Source of the DNA: an uncultured Alphaproteobacteria bacterium
Lineage (GTDB): Bacteria > Pseudomonadota > Alphaproteobacteria > RF32 > CAG-239
DNA length: 8,710 bases
Assembly: GCA_900540425.1 (NCBI GenBank)
Contig: UQFU01000069.1
Location: 1-8,710, forward strand
Direction of reading: 5' to 3'
The position numbers and the translations under genes are program-made. The notes under the pieces were generated by a model. It was not told the DNA's origin, ran no database searches, and was given only the letters and a program-made list of their open reading frames with translations. Numbering within the stretch: the first letter of the stretch is position 1; each line of letters starts with the position of its first letter. This document shows, piece by piece, positions 1 through 7,378 of this stretch.

Positions 1-2
1 AC

Positions 3-33
3 CTGGATACCGGCTCGGAGGCCGGTATGACAG
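3..33. repeat. REP-like palindromic repeat, copy A
   Basis: This imperfect palindrome has 8-bp perfect arms, ATACCGGC (7-14) and GCCGGTAT (21-28), around a 6-nt loop. The flanks are CCTGG on the left and GACAG on the right. The edges (TGGAT...ATGACA, or TGTCAT...ATCCA on the other strand) resemble the short intergenic palindromes common in proteobacterial genomes. The copy begins at the window edge and lies downstream of flaF. No U-tract follows the hairpin on the minus strand within the window, so a terminator role for flaF is not shown. Confidence 0.6.
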
Positions 34-42
34 TAAAAGAAA

Positions 43-58
43 GAGGCCGGTATGACAG
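43..58. repeat. Half copy of the REP-like repeat
   Basis: The 16-base string GAGGCCGGTATGACAG at 43-58 exactly repeats 18-33, the right half of the first palindrome, 25 bases further on. The left arm is absent. A weaker trace (TGTGACAG, followed by AAGAGA) sits at 79-92, so the right edge appears as a decaying short series. I read this as partial duplication or remnants of a repeat family, not a functional array. Confidence 0.55.
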
Positions 59-102
59 GAAGAGAGAAAACACCGTGCTGTGACAGAAGAGAATTAATTC
101 GT

Positions 103-140
103 AGATCCCTGGACGATTGCTTCGCAATCGAGGGATGACA
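103..140. repeat. REP-like palindromic repeat, copy B (long hairpin)
   Basis: A two-part stem is visible. The outer arms are ATCCCT (105-110) and AGGGAT (131-136). The inner arms are CGATTGC (114-120) and GCAATCG (124-130) around a TTC loop. A 3-nt bulge, GGA (111-113), lies on the left side only. The right edge GATGACA matches the edge of copy A although the stem sequence differs, so the family shares its ends while the stem varies. It sits 34 bases beyond the flaF stop codon and could protect the 3' end of that transcript, but lacks a U-tract in either direction. Confidence 0.6.
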
Positions 141-173
141 CTATGGGGGGGGCGGCTATCGTGACTGCCGGGA

Positions 174-563
174 TTATACCGAAGCCTGCGAATCGGTCGC
201 GTCTTCGTGGGCGCTCAAGCCCTTGGCAATATTCATATTAATATCAATCAACACGCCCAGACTTTCAGGTTTGGGATCAACCATAATCGAAACCGTCCGT
301 TTGAAAATAAACATTCCGAGATTGATAATATTGGCTCTGACGGCCTGCGGCTGCGGGCAGCCGTTATCCTGCATGGCAGATACAATAATCGTCCAGAGCT
401 TGCGGTTTTTTTCCAAGGCCTCGTCCAGTTCGTTGTGCCGGGTTTCCCAGTTTTCCTTAATCACGTTCAAGGCCGAGGCGGTGCGAATCAGCGCCCGGCT
501 TTCCAGTTCAATTTGGTTTAACGAGTTCATTTCATTATTGGAATACTGTTGTAAATTATCCAT
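174..563 (-). CDS. flaF: FlaF-like flagellar biosynthesis regulator
   Basis: The 129-residue protein is soluble, with no signal peptide or membrane segment. It matches the FlaF family of alphaproteobacterial flagellin regulators, which act with FlbT in flagellin synthesis and assembly. Visible family landmarks are E-x-RAL near residues 21-25, the NRKLWT block around 53-58, R-x-NIINL around 77-82, and LIDINMNIAKGL around 105-116. These align by eye with the Caulobacter protein (NRRMWS, RAQIISL, LIDINRTMMQGL). The length is close to the family norm, with a short polar C-terminal tail. The start at 563 is chosen because AAAGG lies five bases upstream; an internal Met at 530 has no better site. 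No flbT, flagellin or other flagellar gene is visible, and the gene upstream is a divergent binding protein, so it is isolated on that side. Its downstream neighbour is outside the window. Confidence 0.85.
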   Translation of the reverse strand: MDNLQQYSNNEMNSLNQIELESRALIRTASALNVIKENWETRHNELDEALEKNRKLWTIIVSAMQDNGCPQPQAVRANIINLGMFIFKRTVSIMVDPKPESLGVLIDINMNIAKGLSAHEDATDSQASV

Positions 564-674
564 TTTGACCTTTCAAACTCCGCAAAATAAAATCTTTTTT
601 AATATTAATATGCTAAATTGATTAAGATTGTAATAATATTATCATGATTTCTCGGTTTTTTAAAGGGTGATAAA
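564..674. promoter_or_regulatory. Divergent promoter region between flaF and the binding-protein gene
   Basis: This 111-base AT-rich gap separates the two divergent starts. Rightward, TTGATT (618-623) and TATCAT (640-645) are spaced 16 bases and would give a leader of about 23 bases, with AAAGGG seven bases before the ATG at 675. Leftward, TTACAA (minus strand, 628-633) and TATTAA (605-610) are spaced 17 bases but match the consensus poorly. Perfect AT palindromes lie at 599-608 (TTAATATTAA) and 633-642 (ATAATATTAT). The two candidate promoters overlap, so they may compete. No CtrA-type TTAA-N7-TTAA site was found. Confidence 0.4.
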
Positions 675-1529
675 ATGAATTTCTGGAAAAAAATCTTTAC
701 TGCCGCCGTTTTGGCCGCCGTTTTGCCGCAAACAGCCGAAGCCGTGGTTGACTTTAATCCCAACCGACAGCAGAAAACTGTCGGATATACCAGTTTTATG
801 GATTATCCGCCGTTTGGAGTCTATAATATCCGTAAGCTGGGGTACGGGCAAAGCCGTGCGGAATATGCCAGCATTTTTACCAACATGATCAACGATTTTT
901 TTCAGACCAATTCTTTACATCCGGAATTCATTGGCAGCACCGATTATTCCGATTTGGTAAGACGGGTCCGGGCCGGGGACGTTGACATTATTTTCGGGAT
1001 TTATTACGGAACCAAGATTTATGACGGCCTGGATTATGTGATGCCGGCAATTATCGACAATCCGGTTACAATCATCATGCTGCCGGAACGGGTTGGCGAG
1101 ATTAAGCAGTTATCCGATCTGAAAAAGCTCAAAGGCGGGCGTTTTGCCGACGACCGGTTCAGCGACTATGTTAACGGCGAGCTTGAAAAGCTTAATTTGC
1201 TGAGAGAATCCGACGCTACGGAAATGTTCAAAAAACTTTACAACAAAAAAGTTGATTATATCATTGCCAGCTATTATCTTGGGGTTATCAAAGCTTCCAA
1301 ACTCGGCCTTAGGAGCAAACTCAGCTTTTCTAAACAGGCGATTTGGAACATGCCGCTGTTCATCGGGGTTTCAAAGGCGTCAAAATATCATGACTCGCTG
1401 ATGCGGAGCCTGATTTTATATATTGAGAAAAAAGAGAATCGGGACAAATTTGCACGGGAGCTTCAGGATATGGTTCGGAAATACGAACAAGAGAGCCAGA
1501 GAATTGTGCCGCCGGTTTTTACCGAGTAG
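675..1529 (+). CDS. Periplasmic solute-binding protein, family 3-like, without transporter partner
   Basis: The 284-residue protein begins with a clear Sec signal peptide: a KK pair, a hydrophobic stretch and cleavage expected after Ala23 (AEA). The mature part looks like a bacterial family-3 extracellular solute-binding domain (SBP_bac_3 / PF00497 type). A VGYTSFMDYPPFG segment at 36-48 forms the usual first strand and ligand loop. DLVRRVRAGDVDIIFG (93-108) matches the typical 'L..G.vDi..g' block. SDLKKLKGG (147-155) corresponds to the 'dL.gk.vg' second-lobe entry, and KKVDYIIASY (191-200) to the hinge return. The arginine that usually follows the threonine in the 'T.eR' motif, which holds the carboxylate of amino-acid ligands, is not seen in GTKIYDGLDY (112-121). 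The ligand may therefore not be an amino acid, or this may be a receptor-like relative. No permease or ATPase gene is adjacent. The start is supported by AAAGGG seven bases upstream. Confidence 0.8.
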   Translation: MNFWKKIFTAAVLAAVLPQTAEAVVDFNPNRQQKTVGYTSFMDYPPFGVYNIRKLGYGQSRAEYASIFTNMINDFFQTNSLHPEFIGSTDYSDLVRRVRAGDVDIIFGIYYGTKIYDGLDYVMPAIIDNPVTIIMLPERVGEIKQLSDLKKLKGGRFADDRFSDYVNGELEKLNLLRESDATEMFKKLYNKKVDYIIASYYLGVIKASKLGLRSKLSFSKQAIWNMPLFIGVSKASKYHDSLMRSLILYIEKKENRDKFARELQDMVRKYEQESQRIVPPVFTE

Positions 1530-1541
1530 GATTTTAGGAGC

Positions 1542-1569
1542 TTGACCTTTAAATTCCAGAGGTTACAAT
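1542..1569 (+). promoter_or_regulatory. Candidate sigma70-type promoter for fzlA
   Basis: TTGACC (1542-1547, five of six consensus bases) and TACAAT (1564-1569, five of six) are separated by 16 bases. Transcription would start near 1576, about 30 bases before the fzlA ATG. It lies 12 bases beyond the stop of the binding-protein gene, so fzlA probably has its own promoter. A second TTGACA at 1570-1575 has no well-spaced -10 partner. Confidence 0.5.
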
Positions 1570-1605
1570 TTGACAATATAAATTTTAGAATGAAAGAGCG
1601 TTCAA

Positions 1606-2271
1606 ATGGTTTTACTGATACATCATCCGGTTTCGCCCCACAGCCGCAAAATCCGTTTGGAAATGAGCGAGAAAAAAATGCTTTTCGTTTTGAAAGAAGA
1701 AGAACCCTGGGCGCTTTCGGCCGATGTGTACAAGCTTAATCCGGCCGGGGAACTGCCGATTTTTGTTAGTGACGGCAATGTTATTTCCGGAGACTATGCC
1801 ATCAGCGAATATTTGGAAGAAATTTCTGCCGAAATCCGCCTGATGCCCGAATCTCCCAGAGAACGCGCCGAAATCCGCCGGCTGATGTCTTGGTTTGACG
1901 ACAAATTTTATCGCGAAGTTTATCGCAATATTGTCCAGGAAAAAGTTTTTAAGCGTTTCAGCCAGGGGCTGGCTCCGGACTCGCGCATCCTGAAAATCGG
2001 GTTAAACAACCTGAAATTTCATATGGAATATCTGGACTGGCTCAGCGAAAGACGCAATTATTTGGGCGGTGCGGAATTTTCTCTGGCCGACGTTACTGCA
2101 GCGGCGCATTTGTCGGTAATTGACTATTTGGGCGACGTGCCGTGGGAAAATTACCGTTATGCCAAGCTGTGGTATTCCAAAATCAAGTCGCGCCCCAGTT
2201 TCAAGGATATTTTAAAAGATTCGGTCAAAGGCGTCCTGCCGGCAAAAAATTATGCAAACTTGGACTTTTAG
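1606..2271 (+). CDS. fzlA: GST-fold FtsZ-binding division protein (FzlA-like)
   Basis: The 221-residue protein has a glutathione S-transferase fold with no signal peptide. The N-terminal thioredoxin-like half starts with HHPVSPHSRKIRL (6-18), where serines occupy the usual active-site positions. It continues with the cis-proline segment NPAGELP (45-51) and the SGDYAISEYLEE helix (61-72). The helical C-terminal half contains RRLMSWFDDKF (91-101), QEKVFKRF (111-118), the SLADVTAA capping box (159-166) and RPSFKDIL (196-203). It ends in YANLDF. The WFD-KF block and the aromatic-Asp/Asn-LDF tail match alphaproteobacterial FzlA rather than catalytic GSTs. In Caulobacter, FzlA binds FtsZ filaments and links the Z-ring to activation of septal wall synthesis, and its C-terminal tail is functionally important. 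The Shine-Dalgarno sequence is weak (AAAGAG, seven bases upstream). A general GST-family protein remains the fallback reading. Confidence 0.85.
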   Translation: MVLLIHHPVSPHSRKIRLEMSEKKMLFVLKEEEPWALSADVYKLNPAGELPIFVSDGNVISGDYAISEYLEEISAEIRLMPESPRERAEIRRLMSWFDDKFYREVYRNIVQEKVFKRFSQGLAPDSRILKIGLNNLKFHMEYLDWLSERRNYLGGAEFSLADVTAAAHLSVIDYLGDVPWENYRYAKLWYSKIKSRPSFKDILKDSVKGVLPAKNYANLDF

Positions 2272-2274
2272 AGG
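2271..2274 (+). promoter_or_regulatory. Ribosome binding site fixing the lipoprotein start
   Basis: GAGG lies seven bases before the ATG at 2282, and its first base is the last base of the fzlA stop codon. It supports starting at 2282 rather than at the in-frame ATG at 2252, which lies inside fzlA and would put ten extra residues before the signal peptide. Confidence 0.6.
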
Positions 2275-2281
2275 CAGGGAA

Positions 2282-2755
2282 ATGACAATCAGAAACCTTT
2301 TACTTATTTTGCCGGTATTGGCGACGGCAGCCTGCACTTCTGTTTATGAGGATGATGCGCAGGGGCAGATTGTTTATCATTGGGAGCGGCCGCGAACCGG
2401 GGTCATCAAGTTTTCCCGCGATCATTCGGAATGTTTGCGGGCTGCCGAAAACTGGAGTTGGACGCCGGATATCAACAGCTGGTTTTATTCGGAAGAGGCC
2501 AAGCTGGACATTCGCGCCGACTGGCATGCCGAGCGCGGCATCTGGGCAACTTATGTGCCTTATCCGGGAGCCCAGCCGCTGATTGTCAACTCGCTTCGCG
2601 ATGATGAAAACATCAAGCCCAAAGCTTATCGCGAGTGTATGGAAAATCGCGGTTATGCCCATCGGTTTACGGACATTCCCGAAACGACAAACCTCTACAT
2701 TTACAGGCCGCAACGGGCTTTGCAGGGCAAACCCTTTAACAGGGGCGACATATAG
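2282..2755 (+). CDS. Small envelope lipoprotein of unknown function
   Basis: The 157-residue protein opens with a lipoprotein signal peptide: Arg4, a hydrophobic stretch (6-14) and the lipobox ATAAC, with the lipidated cysteine at residue 18. The mature domain is small, polar and rich in aromatics. It contains FSRDHSECLRAA (44-55) and AYRECMENRGY (115-125). The Y-x-x-CM-x-x-RGY pattern recurs in small proteobacterial envelope lipoproteins of unknown function, and Cys51 and Cys119 could form a disulfide. Residue 19 is Thr, not Asp, so no inner-membrane retention signal of the Escherichia coli type is present. The gene follows fzlA by ten bases, so the two are probably cotranscribed, which hints at an envelope or division setting without proving it. 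Its last 18 codons lie antisense to the end of the efflux channel gene. The function is not recognised. Confidence 0.75.
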   Translation: MTIRNLLLILPVLATAACTSVYEDDAQGQIVYHWERPRTGVIKFSRDHSECLRAAENWSWTPDINSWFYSEEAKLDIRADWHAERGIWATYVPYPGAQPLIVNSLRDDENIKPKAYRECMENRGYAHRFTDIPETTNLYIYRPQRALQGKPFNRGDI

Positions 2756-4170
2756 GCCTGCTCAAAAGTCTGCGGCTGATATCCGCCGCCGGAAGCCTTG
2801 TAAAAGGCAATTACGTCAAGATAAATCTGGCCATTGCTGACAACCAGCTGATTTTGCGACGCAAGCAGGTTTTGTTGCGCGGTCATGACGTCGCTGAACT
2901 CGACCAGTCCCCGGTTATATTTATCCAACGTCAGCGCCGCGGCGCTTTTTTGAGCTTTGGCAGCCTGATAAGACGACGTATTTTTGCGATATTCCTCATT
3001 GAGGGCAGTCATAGAATTTTTGATTTCGCTGACCGCATTCAGAACGCTGTTTTGGTATTGGTAGAAATATTCCAAAGTGGTTTCTTTTTGTAATTCCACC
3101 TGATTTTGCAACTGTCCCCAATGAAGAATCGGCAGTGTTACGGACGGGGAATAATTATACATATAACTTTTTTTATCAATCAGGCCGGATACCTCCAACG
3201 ACTGCCAGCCCAAAAATCCGCTGAAACTGACATTCGGGTACAGGTCGGCAATCGCTTTGCCGACCAAGGCATTTTGGGCATGAAGCTGACGTTCGGCAAT
3301 ACGGACGTCAGGGCGGTTACGGACGGTGGCGACCGGAAGTTCATACAAACGGGAAAGGTCATAACCGAACCGGCGCCGTATCAGGTTGCGTTTGCTTTCG
3401 GACAGCAGGACGTCAAGCGTTCCGGGAAGTTTTCCGACTAATATCGCCAGAGCATTTTTATAAGCTTCTTCTTGTTTTTTGAGGTCAGGGATTGTCGAGC
3501 GGGTCGTTTCGACCGTATATTTGGCCTGATTCAGGGCGACGTTGTCGGCCAGACCGTATTTGTTTTTGGCGGCGATTACATCGTAGATGTCTTCCTGCAA
3601 TTTGAGATTTTGTTCGGCAATGCGGATTTGTTCCTGAGCGGTGCGCAGGCCGATATAATCGGCGGCTACTTCGGCGGTCATGGTCAGATAGACATTATCA
3701 AGGCTGGCGGCCGCCGCTTCAAACAGGGCCATCGAACTTTCGGTCTGCCTTCTGCCGCCGCCCCAAATATCAAGTTCCCAAGAAGCGTCAAGCCCCAGTT
3801 GGTAATAATCCGTATCAATCGTATAGCCAATGCTTTTGCTTGGTTTGTTATAATGGTAGCTGCCGTCGGCGTTGAACATTGGGAAATTGTTGACGGCGTT
3901 GATTTTCAGCGTACTGCGGGCTTCGCGCAGCTTTTGTACGGCAATCTTGACATTGGGACTGTTTTTCAGCGCATCGGCAACCAGCCGGTTCAAAACCGGA
4001 TCGTTAAAATCTTTGTACCAGTCTTTGGTAACAAGACGGCCGGAAATTTCCTTCAGGCCCAGGCTCTCCTGAATGGCGGTATCCTTATACAATGCAGGGC
4101 GGCGGTAATCGGGGCCGACTGAACAAGACGCCGCCAAAAATCCCAGCAAAACAATTTCTATTTTACGCAT
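2701..4170 (-). CDS. Outer-membrane efflux channel lipoprotein (OprM/NodT type)
   Basis: The 489-residue protein is the outer-membrane component of a tripartite pump. The trimeric channel crosses the outer membrane as a beta-barrel and reaches the adaptor through a helical tunnel. The signal peptide ends in lipobox LAASC (lipidated Cys16), followed by the canonical SVGPDYRRP. Two outer-membrane efflux protein repeats follow. The first includes [11 protein letters not shown] (131-141) and the tip segment [12 protein letters not shown] (206-217). The second includes [16 protein letters not shown] (285-300), [10 protein letters not shown] (309-318), LPILHWG (346-352) and [16 protein letters not shown] (421-436). 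The family core ends near GGGY (461-464), and about 25 residues of unusual tail follow, mostly antisense to the lipoprotein gene. An ORF start at 4356 is possible but would replace the signal peptide with 62 unrelated residues. The start at 4170 has GGAGG eight bases upstream and overlaps the pump stop by eight bases. Confidence 0.95.
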   Translation of the reverse strand: MRKIEIVLLGFLAASCSVGPDYRRPALYKDTAIQESLGLKEISGRLVTKDWYKDFNDPVLNRLVADALKNSPNVKIAVQKLREARSTLKINAVNNFPMFNADGSYHYNKPSKSIGYTIDTDYYQLGLDASWELDIWGGGRRQTESSMALFEAAAASLDNVYLTMTAEVAADYIGLRTAQEQIRIAEQNLKLQEDIYDVIAAKNKYGLADNVALNQAKYTVETTRSTIPDLKKQEEAYKNALAILVGKLPGTLDVLLSESKRNLIRRRFGYDLSRLYELPVATVRNRPDVRIAERQLHAQNALVGKAIADLYPNVSFSGFLGWQSLEVSGLIDKKSYMYNYSPSVTLPILHWGQLQNQVELQKETTLEYFYQYQNSVLNAVSEIKNSMTALNEEYRKNTSSYQAAKAQKSAAALTLDKYNRGLVEFSDVMTAQQNLLASQNQLVVSNGQIYLDVIAFYKASGGGYQPQTFEQAYMSPLLKGLPCKARCGL

Positions 4171-7100
4171 TTTTGGCACCTCCGGATTTGGCTTTGGCCG
4201 GTTTGTCGTTAAGGCTGATGCCCAGCGGATTGCCCTTGGTACGGGTTTCTTTGACAATTTTTTCTTCCTCCTGCCCGTGACCGGCCCATTCCTTGATTGT
4301 TTCAAAAAAGGCAAACAGCGCCGGAATAAAGATAATGCCGACAAAGGTGGCGGCAATCATGCCGAAAAACACCGAAGTCCCGATGGAAATCTGGCTTGAA
4401 GCGCCGGCACCGGTGGCGATGACCATGGGGAAAACGCCCAAAATAAAGGTCAGCGCCGTCATCAACACCGCGCGAAACCGCTCCGAAGCCCCTTTTTGGG
4501 CGGCTTTCACAATATCGGCGCCGTCATCGCGGTAAGCTTTGGTGAATTCGACAATCAAAATTGCGTTTTTGGCAGCCAACCCAATCAGCATAATCAATCC
4601 GAGCTGCGCGTAAATGCTCAGCGACAATCCCATCAGGTGCAGTCCGGCAAGAGCTCCCAAAATGGCAAAAACGGTTGAAAACATGACGGCAAACGCCAGC
4701 ATCCAGCTTTCATACAACGCCACCAGAAACAAATAGCAAAAGACCAAAGCCAGCGCAATCAGCATTCCGGCCAGCCCGGAAGCCTCAACTTCCTGAAGGC
4801 TGAGCCCGGTCCAGGCGATTTCATAACTATTTCCGAGCAACTGGCGCCCGATGCCCAATATGGTATCAATAGCCGTTCCGGTACTGACGCCGGGTGCGGT
4901 TTGGGCCGTGACGGCGGCCGAGGTATATTGGTTGTAGCGATAAATGACTTTCGGAGAGACTTCCGTACTGACCGAAGCAAAGCTGCTGACCTTAATCAAC
5001 CGGCCGTCGGTCGAACGGACATGCAGGTTCTCAACGTCTTCAATATTCCGGCGGTAGGGAAAATCTGCCTGGATAATGACTTTATTAACCTGTCCGCTCA
5101 GCGTAATATTATTGATATAACGGGAGCCGAGGTTATTTTGCAGAGCCTCGAACAATGCGGCAACCGAAATTTTGTATGCCTGGAGCTTGGTCCGGTCGAT
5201 GTTCAGGTAAATATGCGGCGTATCGGCGGTAAAAGTTGAAAAAGCATAAGACAGTTCGGGGCTGGTATTCATTTTCATCAGCAATTCCTGCATTTTCTGA
5301 AACAGTTCATTGGGTGTGGCATCGCCGCTTACTGCCAGCAGTTCCAAAGACAGGCCGTCCGAATTGCCGATGCCGGGAATTGCCGGAGGGGCAAAAAAAT
5401 TGATCTCGGCCTCGGCATTGGCGGCAAAAGTTTCGGTCAGGCGGTTGGTCAGGCTTTCTATGGACAACGACTTTGCCGTCCGTTTGTTCCAGGGCTGCAG
5501 CCCGACGACACCCAGCGCCACGTTTTCGCCGCCGCCGCCCAAAATCGAGTAGCCGGCAACGGAGATATAATATTTGACTCCCTCCATTTGCATAACCTTC
5601 TGACCGACTTCCTGCAAGATGTCGTTGGTCTGGTTGATGGTTGCCGTATTGGGCAGCTGAATATTGGAAAAAATAATTCCCTGGTCTTCTTCGGGAATAA
5701 AAGACGATGCGGTACGGGTGAATATCAGCGCTACCACGGCAATGGTTCCGAGCACGACCAAGGCGGTGATTTTCAGATAAGAAGAAAACCAGCCGACGAC
5801 GCCGGTATATTTATCGCGAAAAAAGTCGATCGTATCATTAAACCAGGCAAAAAAGCGGCTGCTGACCGAAGCATCGTCGTTACGCAGAAAGATGGCGCAA
5901 AGAGCGGGGCTCAATGTCAGGGCATTAAAGGCCGAAAAGACAACCGCGGTCGCAATGGTAACGGCAAACTGCTGATAAATTTTGCCGGTAATGCCGGCCA
6001 TCAGGCCGACCGGGATAAAAATCGACAACAAAACAAAAGTGGTGGCGACAATGGCGCTGGCAATCTGCTGCATTGCCTTAATTGAAGCCGCTTTGGCGTC
6101 CAGTTTTTCGTAAAGCATCAAATACTGCACACGTTCCACCACGATAATGGCATCGTCAACAACCAGGCCGATAGCCAGAATCATGGCAAACAGCGTCAAA
6201 ATGTTTATATTAAACCCAAGCATATAAATAATGGCAAAAGTTGCAATCAGCGAAACCGGAATGGTGATAAGCGGGATCAGGGTCGTTTTCCAACGCTGCA
6301 GAAAAACGAAGGTAACCAAAACCACCAGGGAAAAAGTAATGACCAAAGTTTCCAAAATGCTTTCAATTGAAGCGCGGACAAAGTCCGTCGAATCGTAGGC
6401 GGTTTCCAGACGAATATCTTCGGGAAAGGTTTTTTGCAATTTTTCAATTTCTTTGCGGACATTTTTCATAATATCCAGCGAGTTGGAATTCGGCGTCTGG
6501 CTCAAACCGATAACTACTGCAGGAGTATTGTCAAAATCGGCATTCATCTGATAACTGTCGGCGCCAAGCTCAACGCGGGCAATGTCTTTGAGCCTGACAA
6601 TGCCGCCGTCGGCCGAAGTGGCTATAACGATTTCTTCAAAATCTTTTACGTTATTCAACAGCCCTTTGGCCGTCAGGCTCAAGACGACCGGCGTATCTTT
6701 GCTGCTCGGAGCGGCGCCGACCCGCCCGATGGAAGCCTGAACATTCTGATTTTCGATTGCCTGAACCACATCGGAACTGTCCAGTCCCAAAGAGGAAATA
6801 CGGTCAGAATTGAGCCAGATGCGCATGCTGTACTGCGGGCCGTAAATCGAAACATCGCCCATTCCGGGCACGCGGGCCAGACTGTTCTTGATATTGCTAT
6901 AAGCAAAATTGCTCAAGAACAAATCATCATACGTCCGGTTTGGAGAACGCAGCACCAACATTCCCAAGATATTGGCCGACTGGGTTTTAACTTCAAGCCC
7001 TTCCTGAGTCACAATCGCCGGCAGCTGCGACATCACCTGCTGGAGGCGGTTTTCGACCTTGACCTGGGCAATGTCCGGATCCGTCCCGATATTAAACGTT

Positions 7101-7378
7101 ACCGTCAGGTCATAGGAGCCGTTGTCGTCAGACGTTGAAGACATATAGAGCATGTCTTCTACACCGTTAATCTGATTTTCAATCGGGACAGCAACCGTAT
7201 CGACCAGAACCTGTGCGCTGGCGCCGGGATAGGTGGTGCTGACAACGATCTGCGGCGGCGTAATCTGCGGATATTGGGAAATCGGCAAAACAACAATGGC
7301 CAGACAGCCCAGCAAGACCATAATAATGGCGATGACTCCCGCAAACCGCGGCTTGTCAATAAAATATTCGGAAAACAT
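4163..7378 (-). CDS. RND multidrug efflux pump, inner-membrane subunit (HAE-1, AcrB/MexB type)
   Basis: The 1071-residue protein is the proton-driven inner-membrane transporter. It is full length for the hydrophobe/amphiphile efflux family, whose members have 12 membrane segments and two large periplasmic loops. The N-terminus [13 protein letters not shown] and the first helix (11-31) are typical. The proton relay is intact: the TM4 motif [13 protein letters not shown] has Asp408 and Asp409, TM10 [13 protein letters not shown] has Lys937, and Arg967 and Thr974 precede TM11 ([13 protein letters not shown]). [11 protein letters not shown] (69-79), the glycine-rich switch-loop region ([10 protein letters not shown], 610-619) and the second porter domain near 560-860 are present. 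After the last helix a charged cytoplasmic tail of about 40 residues ends in [10 protein letters not shown]. The start shares its first base with the adaptor stop (TAATG), and GGAGGAG lies eight bases upstream. Family members export antibiotics, bile salts, dyes or solvents; the substrate here cannot be told. Confidence 0.97.
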   Translation of the reverse strand: MFSEYFIDKPRFAGVIAIIMVLLGCLAIVVLPISQYPQITPPQIVVSTTYPGASAQVLVDTVAVPIENQINGVEDMLYMSSTSDDNGSYDLTVTFNIGTDPDIAQVKVENRLQQVMSQLPAIVTQEGLEVKTQSANILGMLVLRSPNRTYDDLFLSNFAYSNIKNSLARVPGMGDVSIYGPQYSMRIWLNSDRISSLGLDSSDVVQAIENQNVQASIGRVGAAPSSKDTPVVLSLTAKGLLNNVKDFEEIVIATSADGGIVRLKDIARVELGADSYQMNADFDNTPAVVIGLSQTPNSNSLDIMKNVRKEIEKLQKTFPEDIRLETAYDSTDFVRASIESILETLVITFSLVVLVTFVFLQRWKTTLIPLITIPVSLIATFAIIYMLGFNINILTLFAMILAIGLVVDDAIIVVERVQYLMLYEKLDAKAASIKAMQQIASAIVATTFVLLSIFIPVGLMAGITGKIYQQFAVTIATAVVFSAFNALTLSPALCAIFLRNDDASVSSRFFAWFNDTIDFFRDKYTGVVGWFSSYLKITALVVLGTIAVVALIFTRTASSFIPEEDQGIIFSNIQLPNTATINQTNDILQEVGQKVMQMEGVKYYISVAGYSILGGGGENVALGVVGLQPWNKRTAKSLSIESLTNRLTETFAANAEAEINFFAPPAIPGIGNSDGLSLELLAVSGDATPNELFQKMQELLMKMNTSPELSYAFSTFTADTPHIYLNIDRTKLQAYKISVAALFEALQNNLGSRYINNITLSGQVNKVIIQADFPYRRNIEDVENLHVRSTDGRLIKVSSFASVSTEVSPKVIYRYNQYTSAAVTAQTAPGVSTGTAIDTILGIGRQLLGNSYEIAWTGLSLQEVEASGLAGMLIALALVFCYLFLVALYESWMLAFAVMFSTVFAILGALAGLHLMGLSLSIYAQLGLIMLIGLAAKNAILIVEFTKAYRDDGADIVKAAQKGASERFRAVLMTALTFILGVFPMVIATGAGASSQISIGTSVFFGMIAATFVGIIFIPALFAFFETIKEWAGHGQEEEKIVKETRTKGNPLGISLNDKPAKAKSGGAKNA
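4179..4183 (-). promoter_or_regulatory. Strong ribosome binding site for the channel gene
   Basis: Minus-strand GGAGG lies eight bases before the ATG at 4170, inside the 3' end of the pump gene. It fixes the channel start and suggests that ribosomes ending the pump message restart here. Confidence 0.75.

Noticed and set aside
610..619. Glycine-rich switch loop of the pump (residue numbers) as evidence of a novel pump class
   Set aside because: This loop varies among HAE-1 pumps and all proton-relay residues are conserved, so an ordinary family member is the simpler reading.
207..621. Two plus-strand open frames antisense to flaF
   Set aside because: The minus-strand frame matches the FlaF family throughout, so these are shadows.
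564..674. CtrA-binding site (TTAA-N7-TTAA) expected near a flagellar gene
   Set aside because: TTAA occurs at 599, 605 and 622, but no pair has the required 7-base spacing.
1542..1739. 65-codon open frame overlapping the fzlA start
   Set aside because: It is in another frame of fzlA, begins in the promoter region and lacks a ribosome site.
2252..2281. Upstream start at 2252 for the lipoprotein
   Set aside because: It would add ten residues before the signal peptide, overlap fzlA and ignore the GAGG placed seven bases before 2282.
2793..2806. GCCTT-GTAA-AAGGC stem as a terminator between the convergent genes
   Set aside because: It lies inside the channel coding sequence and is not followed by a T-run in either direction.
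3472..4122. Open frame of 216 codons on the plus strand, antisense to the channel gene
   Set aside because: It lies entirely within the channel gene, whose motifs are intact, and has no independent support.
4171..4356. Longer N-terminus for the channel protein starting at 4356
   Set aside because: The extra 62 residues are out-of-frame pump sequence and would bury the lipoprotein signal peptide. The 4170 start has a strong ribosome site.
6434..7138. Open frame of 234 codons on the plus strand, antisense to the pump gene
   Set aside because: It is fully inside a strongly conserved RND pump gene on the other strand, has no convincing ribosome site and its translation resembles no family I know; it is a frame shadow.
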